A stretch of 64,000 nt of DNA, taken from an uncultured Dysosmobacter sp. (GTDB taxonomy: Bacteria > Bacillota > Clostridia > Oscillospirales > Oscillospiraceae). The position numbers and the translations under genes were made by a program. Shown here in pieces: positions 16,994-26,151 of this stretch; positions within the stretch are counted from its first letter, which is position 1; each line of letters begins with the position of its first letter. The stretch spans positions 1 through 64,000 of the forward strand of contig NZ_CANRKH010000004.1 in NCBI RefSeq assembly GCF_947631165.1, read 5' to 3'. Under the pieces are notes generated by a model. The model was not told the origin of the DNA, made no database searches, and saw only the letters and a list, made by a program, of their open reading frames with translations.

Positions 16994-18223
16994 TCAAACG
17001 CTTGTCATGGCATTCCGGCGGGCACCCTTTCTGCGGAGGCATCCGCCTGTGCCAGTCAGAGCCAAAAGCAGTCCAGCCGCCGACAGCGCCAGCCAAAGCA
17101 GCGGCAGGGCGATCCAGCCAAAGCGGTTCAGCAACACGCCCAACAGGCCGGACATGATGGAAGCGCCTACATATGTGGAGAAATCAAATGTGCCTACCAG
17201 TGTGGACACGATATTCCGCCCGGAAAAATACAGGGGCAGATAAGAGATCATGTACCAGTTGCTGGCATTGATGACCGCGATCAGTCCGGCGATCAGCAGA
17301 ACTGTGAAAAAGGCTGTGTGCCGGCTGGTCAGGACCAGCGTCCCCGCAATGCCGCAGGCCAGCGTCAGCATGGCGATCATGGCAGTGCGGACATTTTCCC
17401 GAAATACCGCCAAAACAGCTCGGGCCAGGAACACGCCCGCCAGTTTGGCGAAGGGGATCAGCACCAGAAGCAAGAGTGACTGCTCTCCCAGATTCAGCAC
17501 GCTGGTGAAGATCAGCGGCAGCCAGAACACCGCACCTTCTTGGATAGCACCCACTACCATGCAGAGAAGGCAGATGAAATAAAGCTGATCCTCAGCAAAT
17601 TCCCGGGCCACCTCTCTCAGCGGCGGCGTGGGCCTGCGGCCGGCAGAAGATGCCTGAAAGGGCAGTTTTTTGGAGAGGACATACCATGGCAGCGCCAGAG
17701 CCAGCGCGATCACGCCCGGGATCAGGAAATACGGCCGGAAGCTGAGAGTTTGCAGCATGCTGCTCAGCACGACCCAGGACAGCAGATAGCCTGTTACGGA
17801 ACAGGTAGACATGATGGTGGAGACATTTTTTCGTTGCTCTTCCTTTGAATAAACAGACAGCAGCCGCAGCAGTGTGCTCCAGAACATGGACTGGCAAAAG
17901 CCATTCAGCCCCCACAGCAGGAAAAACAGAGATCCGCTGCTTTGCAGGCCAATGATCAAATTGATGCCGCCGGTCATGACCAGCGCCAGCATCAAAAAGC
18001 GGTGTGGGTTCACCCGGTCCCCGATGGCGCCGTTCAGCAGCTGGCCCACGGCATAGGTAACAAAATATACGGAGCTGGCGGCACCCAGATATTCCACACT
18101 GACGCCCAGTCCTACCGCCAGCTTGTCCAGCACGGTGGACAGGTTCACCCGGCAGAGATAGGCCGTCATATAAGTCATCCAGGACAGCAGAAGCACTGTC
18201 CGCAAGACTCGTTTTTGCTCCAT
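16994..18223 (-). CDS. MFS transporter, organophosphate:phosphate antiporter-like
   Basis: 409 aa with about 12 membrane segments. YLCRVNLSTVLDKLAV, SSVYFVTYAVGQLLNGAIGDRVNPHRFL and GLNGFCQSMFWSTLLRLLSVYSKEEQRKNVSTIMS resemble the UhpC/GlpT (OPA) group of the major facilitator superfamily. Substrate cannot be told from sequence. Start ATG has GAGAGGAG and AGAAGG upstream. It follows the RpiR-type regulator by 14 nt, so it is likely under its control; a sugar-phosphate substrate would fit. Confidence 0.82.
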   Translation of the reverse strand: MEQKRVLRTVLLLSWMTYMTAYLCRVNLSTVLDKLAVGLGVSVEYLGAASSVYFVTYAVGQLLNGAIGDRVNPHRFLMLALVMTGGINLIIGLQSSGSLFFLLWGLNGFCQSMFWSTLLRLLSVYSKEEQRKNVSTIMSTCSVTGYLLSWVVLSSMLQTLSFRPYFLIPGVIALALALPWYVLSKKLPFQASSAGRRPTPPLREVAREFAEDQLYFICLLCMVVGAIQEGAVFWLPLIFTSVLNLGEQSLLLLVLIPFAKLAGVFLARAVLAVFRENVRTAMIAMLTLACGIAGTLVLTSRHTAFFTVLLIAGLIAVINASNWYMISYLPLYFSGRNIVSTLVGTFDFSTYVGASIMSGLLGVLLNRFGWIALPLLWLALSAAGLLLALTGTGGCLRRKGARRNAMTSV

Positions 18224-18237
18224 CCTTCTCGCTCCTC

Positions 18238-19086
18238 TCAGCGTGGGCGGCGATGCCGCATCAGCTGCAAATTGACCTGTTCCTCCCGCTCCATCGCCGC
18301 TGTGCCTCCCTGTGCGCTGATATAGGCGCACAGACCGTCCAGCACCAGCAGATGGGTCAGGCGGGAGATCGACGCTTCTTCGTGGCGCTCCGCCTCTTTG
18401 GAGAACGTCACCAGTGCTGTGTCACACAACCCAGCCAAAGTACTCTCCGCATAGGAGGTGATGCAGATGGTCTTTGCCTTCCGCCGCTTGGCAAGGCTCA
18501 TGGCCTGAAGGACCTCCATCGTCTGACCGGAATGGGAGATCGCCAGGGCCACGCAGCCGCTGTCCAGCTGTGAAGCAGCGATACTCAGCGTCAGATAATC
18601 CGGCACCGCATAAGCGGGAAGGCCGATCCGCATGAAATGAAGATAGGCATCCTGCGCCATCAGAGCAGAATCTCCAGCGCCATAAATGTCGATACGTTTG
18701 GCGCTCATGAGCAGGTCCGCCGCGATCATCAGCTCTGAAGCCTGCAGTGCCTGTCCGGTCTTTTGAAACGCGTCCACCGCGTTGCCCATCACCTTCTGCA
18801 TGGCAGACCATGGATTATCCTCCCTGCTCACACTGCCGAAGGAAAAGCCCTTGAAGCTGTCGCTCTCCCGGGCCAGGGCAATCTTCAGAGCACTGAAACC
18901 CCGCATTCCCAAACGGCCAGAAAAATTGATGACGCTGCCCTCGGACACGCCGGCCAGAGACGCCAGATGCGCTACTGTCATGTTTGTGACCTTCACAGGG
19001 TCCTGCAAAATAACATCCGCGATCCGTTTTTCCACAGTGGACATCTTAGAATAGCTGTTTTGGATGCGCTCTACCACCATTGCCAT
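18238..19086 (-). CDS. RpiR-family transcriptional regulator
   Basis: 282 aa. N-terminal HTH_6 domain (VERIQNSYSKMSTVEKRIADVILQDP, TVAHLASLAGVSEGSVINFSGRLGMRGFSALKIALA) and a C-terminal SIS sugar-phosphate-binding domain (IDIYGAGDSALMAQDAYLHFMRIG, VALAISHSGQTMEVLQAM). GGAAGGG precedes the ATG. In an operon with the MFS transporter and divergent from the TAXI-TRAP genes; an inverted repeat at the TAXI transcription start is a candidate site. Confidence 0.92.
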   Translation of the reverse strand: MAMVVERIQNSYSKMSTVEKRIADVILQDPVKVTNMTVAHLASLAGVSEGSVINFSGRLGMRGFSALKIALARESDSFKGFSFGSVSREDNPWSAMQKVMGNAVDAFQKTGQALQASELMIAADLLMSAKRIDIYGAGDSALMAQDAYLHFMRIGLPAYAVPDYLTLSIAASQLDSGCVALAISHSGQTMEVLQAMSLAKRRKAKTICITSYAESTLAGLCDTALVTFSKEAERHEEASISRLTHLLVLDGLCAYISAQGGTAAMEREEQVNLQLMRHRRPR

Positions 19087-19284
19087 CCGCTCCCTTCCTT
19101 TTGAGTGAGTATATACCTTTTTTTGAAAAATACAATGAGTAAAATTTAAAAATATAGACAAATTTTCGATGTAATGATTGAATGAAATTTAATTTAAGCC
19201 ATTTTATATCAGAATCGTAAATTTTGCAAAAAAATCTTGTTAAATCTAATGCGTGGAAATCTTGACGATTTTTTAGTATAATGA

Positions 19285-19322
19285 TTTTGCTTATTGTTGC
19301 ATTTTTTTGCAAATAAGCAAAA
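19285..19322. promoter_or_regulatory. Inverted repeat at the TAXI-TRAP transcription start
   Basis: TTTTGCTTAT / ATAAGCAAAA perfect arms with an inner TTGCA/TGCAA pair. A TGGAAA-N17-TATAAT promoter (10-box 19278-19283) places the start just inside the left arm. Either a repressor operator (the divergent RpiR protein is a candidate) or a 5' mRNA hairpin. Confidence 0.55.
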
Positions 19323-19348
19323 CTCATATTTTTACTGGAGGAAATCGT

Positions 19349-20391
19349 ATGAAAAAGTTTTTATCTCTGCTGCTGACCCTTCTGCTGGTCCTGTCCATGA
19401 CCGCTTGCGGCGGCAAGAAAGCGGAAGAACCCGCAGACACGAAGGAACCTGATACCCAGACCGCTGAGCCTGCCGCCCCCGCCGAGAGCGAACCCACCTT
19501 CTCCGGCAGTTATCTGGTGGGCACCGGCTCCGCCACCGGCAACTACTACAACTTCGGCAACGCCATGTGCACCGTCATCAACAACGTCACCGGCGCTAAC
19601 ATGACCGTCAACGCCACCGGCGGCTCCACCGAGAACGCCCGCCTGCTGGTGCCGCTGAAAACGAGTTCGCCCTGATCCAGTCTGACGTTTACAGCTATGC
19701 CCACGCGGGCATTGAGCTGTTTGACGGCGATCCCATCACCAACTTCCAGGCCGTCACCGCCTGCTATCCCGAGATGGTGCAGATCGTGGTCCGGAAGGAC
19801 AGCGGCATCAGCTCCGTGGCTGACATGGCCGGTAAGAACATCTGCGTCGGCGCCGTCGGCTCCGGCTATGAGGTCGCTGCCCGTCAGATCCTGGGCGCTT
19901 ACGACATGAGCTATGACGACATCAACGAGACCTTCGCCGACCAGTCCACCGCCAAGAACGGCATCCAGGACGGCACCTTCGACGCCATGTTCATGTGCTC
20001 CGGTTATCCCAACGCCAATGTCACCGAGCTGTCCCTGAACGGCAACATTGAGGTCCTGACCATCGACGACGAGCACCTGAACAAGCTGCTGGAGGCGTAT
20101 CCCTTCTATTCCGCCTTCACCACCGAGACCGACGAATACAACCTGGGCCACGAGGTCACCTCTGTGGCTGTCAAGTCCATGCTGGTCTGCCTCGATACCT
20201 TCTCTGAGGACGAGATCTACGCTCTGACCAAGGCTATCTATGAGAACCTGGGCGACATCCAGGAGATCAACGCCAAGGGCAACTACATGAGCCTGGAAAG
20301 CGCCCTGAGCGGCATCCCCAGCGACCTGCATCCTGGCGCCATGAAGTATTATGAGGAGCAGGGCGTTGAGATCCCCGACTATCTGAAGTAA
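19349..20391 (+). pseudogene. TAXI-family TRAP solute-binding protein, frameshifted
   Basis: Two collinear reading frames. The first encodes a lipoprotein signal (LVLSMTACGG lipobox) and the N-terminal lobe (GSYLVGTGSATGNYYNFGNAM, ATGGSTENARLLV) and stops at 19675. The second continues in frame +1 lower with ENEFALIQSDVYSYAHAG and runs to PDYLK, stop 20391. Homologues read through here, so one base (probably a G in CTGCTGGTGCC, near 19654) is missing. Full product would be about 347 aa. SD TGGAGG is intact and the permease gene downstream is intact, so this is either a recent mutation, a sequencing error or a recoding site. Confidence 0.85.
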
Positions 20392-20406
20392 GTCTTTTGC
20401 ACCGAA

Positions 20407-20445
20407 CAGGCAGGACAGAGCGCTGTTTTGTCCTGCCTGTTTCTT
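20407..20445 (+). terminator. Attenuating hairpin between TAXI receptor and permease genes
   Basis: CAGGCAGGACA / TGTCCTGCCTG, perfect 11-bp stem, 11-nt loop, then TTTCTT. Typical position for a partial terminator that keeps permease levels below those of the binding protein. Confidence 0.65.
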
Positions 20446-20469
20446 ACCAAACTTACAAGGAGAGACGGT

Positions 20470-22413
20470 ATGGCCTTTTTTAAGAAACAACAGACTCCTC
20501 CGGAAGAAGTGGATCTGTCCGCCATCGACCGTGAGTCAAAATACAAGATTTTTTCACCCCGCGGGGAGAAGATCCTTCAGGTCGTTCTGACGGTCTTTGC
20601 CCTGTTTCAGCTGTACGCTTCCATTTCCAACAAGGTCCCTCTGCAGATCCTGCGCTATACCCACCTGGGCTTTGCTATCTGCCTGGCATTTCTGATCTAT
20701 CCCGCTACCAAAAACGCGGACCGCAAAAAGCTGCCTTGGTATGACTGTGTCCTGGCTGCGCTGTTCGCCTGCGTGATCGGATACTTCATCCTCAACTATA
20801 AGGGCCTGCAGTTCCGCGCCGGCGCTTATACGATGATGGACACCATCATGGCTGGTCTCGGCATCCTGCTGGTCCTGTGCGCCTGCTGGCGCGTGGTGGG
20901 GCCTCCCATCGTCATCATCGCCTCCTGCTTCTTTGTTTACGGCATGGTTGGCAAGTACATGGGCAGTTTCCTTCAGCACCGCGGCTTCGCCTTGAAGCGG
21001 ATCATAACCCACCTGTTCATCACCACAGAGGGCGTCATCGGCAATCCCCTGGGCGTCTGCTCCACGTACATTTTCCTGTTCATCCTGTTCGGTGCCTTCC
21101 TGGAAAAGACCGGCATCGGTCAATTCTTTATTGATCTGGCCAACTCTCTGGCCGGCTGGGCGGCCGGCGGCCCCGCTAAGGTAGCTGTTCTTTCCTCCGC
21201 ACTGCAGGGGACCGTTTCCGGTTCCTCCGTGTCCAACACGGTGTCCACCGGGTCCTTTACCATTCCTCTGATGAAATCCTTGGGCTACACGCCTGAGTTT
21301 GCCGGCGCTGTGGAAGCTGCCGCCTCTACCGGCGGTCAGATCATGCCGCCGGTCATGGGCTCCGCCGCCTTCCTGATCTCTGAATCCTGCGGTGTCCCCT
21401 ACCGGGAGCTGATGCTCATCGCCGTAATTCCCGCCGCGCTGTACTTCATCGGCATTTGGATCAGCGTCCATCTGGAGGCAAAGCGCCTGGGCCTGAAGGG
21501 AACGCCCCGCAGCGAGCTTCCCAAGCTGTGGCCGCTGATCCGGGACAAGGGCCATCTGCTCCTGCCGCTGATCGCCATTATCTACCTGATGGTGTCCGGC
21601 TTCACCGTGACCCGCTCCGCCCTGATCGGCTGCCTGGTCTGCATCATCGTCCCCTATCTGCGCAAGGGTACCCACGTTCCCTTCCGGCAGATCTTCACCG
21701 CTCTGCCCCAGGCCGCCCGCAATGTGGTCTCCGTGGCCACCGCCTGCTCTACCGCCGGCATCATCATCGGCATGGTGACGCTGACTGGTCTGGGCCAGCG
21801 CATCGGCGCCGGCATTTTCGATCTGGTGGGCAACAACGTATTCCTGGCTCTGGTGTGCGCCATGTTCACCTCCCTGATCCTGGGCATGGGTGTCTCCACC
21901 ACCTCCAACTACCTGATCACCTCCACCATCGCGGCGCCTATTCTGATCAAGGCCGGCATTCCCATGCTGGCGTCTCACATGTTCTGCTTCTATTTCGGCA
22001 TTGTGGCCGACATCACCCCGCCTGTGGCCCTGGCCGCTTATGCCGGCTCCGCCATCGCCAAGGGCAACGCCTTCAAAACCGGCGTCAACGCCACAAAGCT
22101 GGCCATCGCGGCTTTCCTGATACCCTATATGTTTGCGCTGAATCCCAAAATGATCATGATCGGCGGCTCCTTCCTGGAGGCCCTGCCCATGATCATCACC
22201 GCCATCATCGGCCTGGTGGGCATCGGCGCTGGCTTTATCGGTTATCTGAACGGTCCCGTGAATCCCCTGATGCGCCTGGTCTCTCTGGCCGGCGGCCTCT
22301 GCCTGGTGATTCCCGGCACCTTTACCGATATCCTGGGCATCGCCCTGGTCCTGCTGGTTTACTTCACCAATCGGATCTCCAGCAGGTCTAAGCCTGCCGC
22401 AGTCAGCAAATGA
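20470..22413 (+). CDS. TRAP transporter fused permease (DctQM-type, TAXI system)
   Basis: 647 aa, AAGGAG before the ATG. N-terminal four-helix DctQ-like part (about residues 30-190), then the large DctM-like part with VAVLSSALQGTVSGSSVSNTVSTGSFTIPLMKSLGY, AASTGGQIMPPVMGSAAFLI, a loop with a repeat of the same fold (ILGMGVSTTSNYLITSTIAAPIL, FGIVADITPPVALAAYAGSAIA). This is the fused permease that pairs with TAXI receptors for sodium-driven uptake of carboxylates. Substrate unknown. The partner receptor gene is broken. Confidence 0.93.
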   Translation: MAFFKKQQTPPEEVDLSAIDRESKYKIFSPRGEKILQVVLTVFALFQLYASISNKVPLQILRYTHLGFAICLAFLIYPATKNADRKKLPWYDCVLAALFACVIGYFILNYKGLQFRAGAYTMMDTIMAGLGILLVLCACWRVVGPPIVIIASCFFVYGMVGKYMGSFLQHRGFALKRIITHLFITTEGVIGNPLGVCSTYIFLFILFGAFLEKTGIGQFFIDLANSLAGWAAGGPAKVAVLSSALQGTVSGSSVSNTVSTGSFTIPLMKSLGYTPEFAGAVEAAASTGGQIMPPVMGSAAFLISESCGVPYRELMLIAVIPAALYFIGIWISVHLEAKRLGLKGTPRSELPKLWPLIRDKGHLLLPLIAIIYLMVSGFTVTRSALIGCLVCIIVPYLRKGTHVPFRQIFTALPQAARNVVSVATACSTAGIIIGMVTLTGLGQRIGAGIFDLVGNNVFLALVCAMFTSLILGMGVSTTSNYLITSTIAAPILIKAGIPMLASHMFCFYFGIVADITPPVALAAYAGSAIAKGNAFKTGVNATKLAIAAFLIPYMFALNPKMIMIGGSFLEALPMIITAIIGLVGIGAGFIGYLNGPVNPLMRLVSLAGGLCLVIPGTFTDILGIALVLLVYFTNRISSRSKPAAVSK

Positions 22414-22419
22414 TCCATT

Positions 22420-22462
22420 AAAAAACATCCCCGCTGTGGTTCCACAGCGGGGATGCCTTTTT
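22420..22462 (+). terminator. Terminator after the TRAP permease, probably bidirectional
   Basis: CATCCCCGCTGTGG / CCACAGCGGGGATG with a 2-nt loop, then CCTTTTT; an A-run on the other side allows it to serve the convergent YcxB-like gene too. Confidence 0.9.
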
Positions 22463-22997
22463 ATCGTCTTTTTTCAAATCTGGAGCTGAATCGGTCTTCC
22501 AGCCGCTCCCGGAAGTTTTTCCGCAAGGCCAGACGCTGCTGCTCTGTTAAGCTGCGGTGCGGCAGCAGATAGACCTGCTGGCTGTCCACATAGATCAGAA
22601 ACAGCTGGCTCAGCTCAAATACGCAGGCCAACTGATTCACCTGCTTGGTGATATCCACCTTCCTCGCGGGAATCTGGATACGGATACGATGGCTCTCCAG
22701 CGTCATGACATAGCGGCTGCCGATAAGGCAGCCCGGTGCCCGGAGGCTCCGGCGGATATTCCGCTCTGTTCCGGCCAGCAGCAGCAGGCCCCAGACCAGA
22801 TAAGCCGCTGCCAGGAACAGCACCAAATAGTTCCCCGGTCCCAGGCCCATCTGCATCCCGATGGCATAGAGGACCCCTACAGCCAGCACAACAAACATGA
22901 TCTGCAGCGGGCGGCGGTGCCGCAGAAAAGTACCGAAATAAAACGCCTTTCGGAAATCGCCCACCGTGACCTCAAATTCCGCTTGAATCTTCTCCAT
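22461..22997 (-). CDS. YcxB-like membrane protein
   Basis: 178 aa. Two adjacent membrane segments (residues about 32-48 and 57-76), preceded by a short N-terminal strand (EFEVTVGDFRKAFYF) and followed by a soluble part with LAGTERNIRRSL and a C-terminal basic helix. Layout and the motif IQIPARKVDITKQVNQLACVFELSQLFLIYVDSQQVYLLPHRSLT fit the YcxB-like group, whose function is unknown. ATG with GAGGG at 5 nt preferred over the upstream TTG. Confidence 0.65.
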   Translation of the reverse strand: MEKIQAEFEVTVGDFRKAFYFGTFLRHRRPLQIMFVVLAVGVLYAIGMQMGLGPGNYLVLFLAAAYLVWGLLLLAGTERNIRRSLRAPGCLIGSRYVMTLESHRIRIQIPARKVDITKQVNQLACVFELSQLFLIYVDSQQVYLLPHRSLTEQQRLALRKNFRERLEDRFSSRFEKRR

Positions 22998-23159
22998 ATC
23001 GTCCCTCAACTGACCCGGAACGCACTCGTCCCGCTTGCTGCTCTGATTATACGACAGAATGCGGCTTTGCGCAAGAGGATCGTCAGATCAGGCGGCCCGC
23101 AAATGCCAGTAATGCGCCTTCTGCTCTTTGTAACGCTTCCAGGATACTGGAATATGACA

Positions 23160-23190
23160 CAGCCGCCTGAAAAATTTTTTCGGGCGGCTG
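23160..23190 (-). terminator. Hairpin after the secreted-protein gene
   Basis: CAGCCGCC / GGCGGCTG with a 15-nt AT-rich loop, 12 nt downstream of the stop; a short AT-rich tail follows on both strands. Confidence 0.6.
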
Positions 23191-23201
23191 ATTTTATGAG
23201 G

Positions 23202-24356
23202 TCATTCCCTCTGATAATCCTCCAAAGCCCTTTCCAGGGCCGGGAGGTCGCTGTAGTCCGTGTCCTCCGGCAGCAGCTCTCCCCAGGTGGTATCCACCAG
23301 CACCTGGGCGCTGTCCAGATACCCGTGGACCTGGTGCAGGAATGCGGCGATGGACTTTACATCAAAGCTCTTGTGTATGGGACTGCCGAAGTTGATGTCA
23401 AACTCTACGCCGTTCTCCTGATAGACCACCGGCTCCCCGTCGCCGCCCAGCGAAAACACACGGTACTGGTACGTACAATAGCCCTGTCCCATGTATGGGC
23501 AGTACTGAAGCAGGTAATCCCGGCCATCCAGCTTTAACGCGTACAGAGAGTTGATCCCGGCATGGTAATCCGCCGCGGTCTCCAACCAAAGCAGGGTGCC
23601 GTCTGCCCTTGTGACCTGTACCTCATACCAGGCCGCTCGGTCCCCCTCCGGCTCCCAGACCGTCACCAGCTCCGTGGTCTCAGCCACTCCGTCGTGGTCA
23701 AAGTCATAGCTCTCGGACAGGAGCGACCGGGTCTGCTCCAGAACAGAGCCGGTCAGCAGCCCCTCCTCCATTCGTAGGGAGCAGCGGTAGGTGTGGACCT
23801 CCTCCCCGTCGCCGCCCCGGCCCACGGTCAAAAGCAGGTGGTAGGTCTCCTCCGGGACCGCCCGGTTCCGCTCCCAGTGCCCCCAGTCCTCCGGCAGGAA
23901 GGTATACTCCGGGATGGGGGAGCCGTCTGGCAGGGTGAAGTCCCAGCTGGTCCAGGTGTCTGTCTCAAAAAGTCTTACGTAGCTCCAGGTACGGCCCCCG
24001 TAGGACAGGGCCAGAAATTTGCCGTCCGGCGACCACAGGGCGGATTGTGAAACATAGCCCATGTCCTCCCAAAGGACCTGGCCGGTAGCAGTGTTCACCA
24101 CCTGGAGCTTTTCCGGCGTCACCACGCCGCTGACATAGTGCTGGCTCTCCCCCACGGTCCGCACTTCAAACCTGCCGTTGGGAGAGGTCCCCTCCCCCTC
24201 CAGTTCCGCTACCGGCGTTGCGGCCAGCAGCTCTGCATACGCCTTCTCCGTCTGGGCCGCCTCCCGCTGCCGGGCCGCCGCGGGCTGGGCCGCGAGGATC
24301 GTTCCCGCCGTCAGCGCCAGCAGGATCAGCGCCCCCAAAAGCTGTTGTTTCTGCAT
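23202..24356 (-). CDS. Secreted hypothetical protein with propeller-like repeats
   Basis: 384 aa. N-terminal signal or anchor (QQLLGALILLALTAGTILAAQPAAA), then beta-rich sequence with ALWSPDGKFLALSYGG and RTWSYVRLFE resembling WD40/TolB-type blades, and an acidic stretch DFDHDGVAET reminiscent of a dockerin/EF-hand-like calcium loop. Family not recognised. GGGGTGG before the ATG, good promoter upstream, single-gene unit. Confidence 0.72.
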   Translation of the reverse strand: MQKQQLLGALILLALTAGTILAAQPAAARQREAAQTEKAYAELLAATPVAELEGEGTSPNGRFEVRTVGESQHYVSGVVTPEKLQVVNTATGQVLWEDMGYVSQSALWSPDGKFLALSYGGRTWSYVRLFETDTWTSWDFTLPDGSPIPEYTFLPEDWGHWERNRAVPEETYHLLLTVGRGGDGEEVHTYRCSLRMEEGLLTGSVLEQTRSLLSESYDFDHDGVAETTELVTVWEPEGDRAAWYEVQVTRADGTLLWLETAADYHAGINSLYALKLDGRDYLLQYCPYMGQGYCTYQYRVFSLGGDGEPVVYQENGVEFDINFGSPIHKSFDVKSIAAFLHQVHGYLDSAQVLVDTTWGELLPEDTDYSDLPALERALEDYQRE

Positions 24357-24386
24357 AAAATACCACCCCTGTACCGGAATACACAC

Positions 24387-24415
24387 AGTATAACGATGGC
24401 AAAATCTGATATCAA
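24387..24415 (-). promoter_or_regulatory. sigma-A promoter of the secreted-protein gene
   Basis: TTGATA (24410-24415), 17-nt spacer, TATACT (24387-24392), 30 nt upstream of the ATG. Confidence 0.7.
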
Positions 24416-24445
24416 CTACAAAACGATGACAAGCGGTTACAAATT

Positions 24446-24476
24446 GGAAACAGACGGCTGACAGCCGCCTGTTTCC
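24446..24476 (-). terminator. Hairpin after the ABC-F gene
   Basis: 14-bp stem GGAAACAGGCGGCT / AGCCGTCTGTTTCC with a 3-nt loop and one G-U pair; no T-run follows, so termination efficiency is uncertain. Confidence 0.5.
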
Positions 24477-24506
24477 AAGGGAAAAACCTTTATTTTATGA
24501 TCTTTT

Positions 24507-26117
24507 TCAAGCCATCCGCTCCCGGCGGAAGGCGATATAGTCCTCATAGGTCCCCATCTTATCAATGAGCTTTCCGCTTTCAAATTCCATGATTCGGTTG
24601 GCCACAGTCTGAACGAATTCATGGTCATGGCTGGCAAACAGCACCACGCCCTTGAAGTCGATGAGGCCGTTGTTGACGGCAGTGATGGATTCCAGATCCA
24701 GGTGATTGGTGGGCTGGTCCAGCACCAGCACGTTGGAGCCGTACAGCATCATCCGGGACAGCATACACCGCACCTTCTCGCCGCCGGAGAGGACCTTCAC
24801 CGGCTTGAACACATCGTCGCCGGAGAACAGCATCCGGCCCAGGAAAGAGCGCTTGAAGGACTCCGTTCCCTCTTCGGCGTTATCCGCCGTGTACTGGCCC
24901 AGCCAGTCCACCAGGTTCAGGTCGCAGCCATTGAAAAAAGCGGAGTTGTCCAAAGGAAAATAACTGGTGGTGATGGTGGTGCCCCACTTGTAGCTGCCCT
25001 CGTCCGGCTCCAGCTCCCCCATGATGATCTTGAAGAGGGTCGTCTTGGCGATCTCATCCTCGCCTACAAAGGCGATCTTGTCCCCTTTGTTGACCCGAAA
25101 GCTGACATTGTCCAGCACCTTGCGGCCGTCCACGGTCTTGCTCAGATTTTCAACGGTCAAGATCTCCTTGCCGCACTCCCGGTCCATTTTGAAGCCCACG
25201 AAGGGATACCGCCGGGAGGACGCGGGCATCTCCTCTACCGTCAGCTTGTCCAAGAGCTTGCGGCGGGCGGTGGCCTGCTTGCTCTTGGACTTGTTGGCGG
25301 AGAAGCGCTGGATGAAGAGCTGCAATTCCTTGATCTTATCCTCGTTCCGCCGGTTCTGATCCCGGATCATCTTCTGGACCATCTGGCTGGACTCGTACCA
25401 GAACTCGTAGTTGCCCACGTACATCCTGATCTGGCCGTAGTCCACGTCCACAATGTTGGTGCAGACCGTATTCAGGAAGTGGCGGTCGTGGCTGACCACC
25501 AGGGTCAGTGCCTCGCAGTCCATCAAAAAGTCCTCCAGCCACTCGATGGCCTGGATGTCCAGATGGTTTGTCGGCTCGTCCAGCAGGATGATGTCCGGTT
25601 TGCCGAACAGCGCCTGGGCCAGCAGCACCTTCACCTTCTCCTTGGCGGTGAGGGCGGACATCTCGCTGTACAAAATGTCGCCCCTGAGACCCAGGCCCTG
25701 GATGAGCCGGGAGACGTCGCTCTCGGCCTCCCAGCCGCCCATCTCGGCAAACTCCGCCTCCAGCTCAGAGGCTTTCACGCCGTCCTCGTCGGTGAAGTCC
25801 TCCTTTTCATACAGAGCGTCCTTCTCCTTCATCACATCGTACAGATGCTGGTTTCCCAGAATAACGGTGTCCAGCACGGTATACGCATCATATTGGAAAT
25901 GGTCCTGCTTCAGGATGGACATGCGGTCCTCCTTGGAGATGACCACCTCGCCAGTGGTAGGCTCCAGGTCGCCGGAGAGAATACGGAGGAAGGTAGATTT
26001 GCCCGCCCCATTGGCGCCGATGATCCCGTAGCAGTTGCCGGGAATAAATTTCAGGTCCACATGCTTGAACAGCGTCTGACCGGAAAAGTTCATGCTGATG
26101 TCGTTGACTGTGATCAT
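24507..26117 (-). CDS. ABC-F family ATPase (ribosome-associated type)
   Basis: 536 aa, two ABC domains without membrane parts. Domain 1: Walker A GANGAGKSTF, Walker B IILLDEPTNHLD, but a degenerate signature (SALTAKEKVKVLLAQ instead of LSGGQ). Linker of about 80 residues rich in charge (KIKELQLFIQRFSANKSKSKQATARRK). Domain 2: Walker A GEDEIAKTTLF, intact signature VLSGGEKVRCML, Walker B VLVLDQPTNHLD (Gln for Glu). YbiT-like arrangement. Such proteins act on the ribosomal E-site. AAAGGA precedes the ATG. Confidence 0.93.
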   Translation of the reverse strand: MITVNDISMNFSGQTLFKHVDLKFIPGNCYGIIGANGAGKSTFLRILSGDLEPTTGEVVISKEDRMSILKQDHFQYDAYTVLDTVILGNQHLYDVMKEKDALYEKEDFTDEDGVKASELEAEFAEMGGWEAESDVSRLIQGLGLRGDILYSEMSALTAKEKVKVLLAQALFGKPDIILLDEPTNHLDIQAIEWLEDFLMDCEALTLVVSHDRHFLNTVCTNIVDVDYGQIRMYVGNYEFWYESSQMVQKMIRDQNRRNEDKIKELQLFIQRFSANKSKSKQATARRKLLDKLTVEEMPASSRRYPFVGFKMDRECGKEILTVENLSKTVDGRKVLDNVSFRVNKGDKIAFVGEDEIAKTTLFKIIMGELEPDEGSYKWGTTITTSYFPLDNSAFFNGCDLNLVDWLGQYTADNAEEGTESFKRSFLGRMLFSGDDVFKPVKVLSGGEKVRCMLSRMMLYGSNVLVLDQPTNHLDLESITAVNNGLIDFKGVVLFASHDHEFVQTVANRIMEFESGKLIDKMGTYEDYIAFRRERMA

Positions 26118-26151
26118 ACTGTTTCCTTTCTGTATATCATAGAGTTGAAAC

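Noticed and set aside
20554-22428. Long minus-strand open frame (624 codons) opposite the TRAP permease
   Set aside because: Exact shadow of a well-supported membrane transporter; its translation is low-complexity (Gln/Asp/Gly/His-rich) with no family motif.
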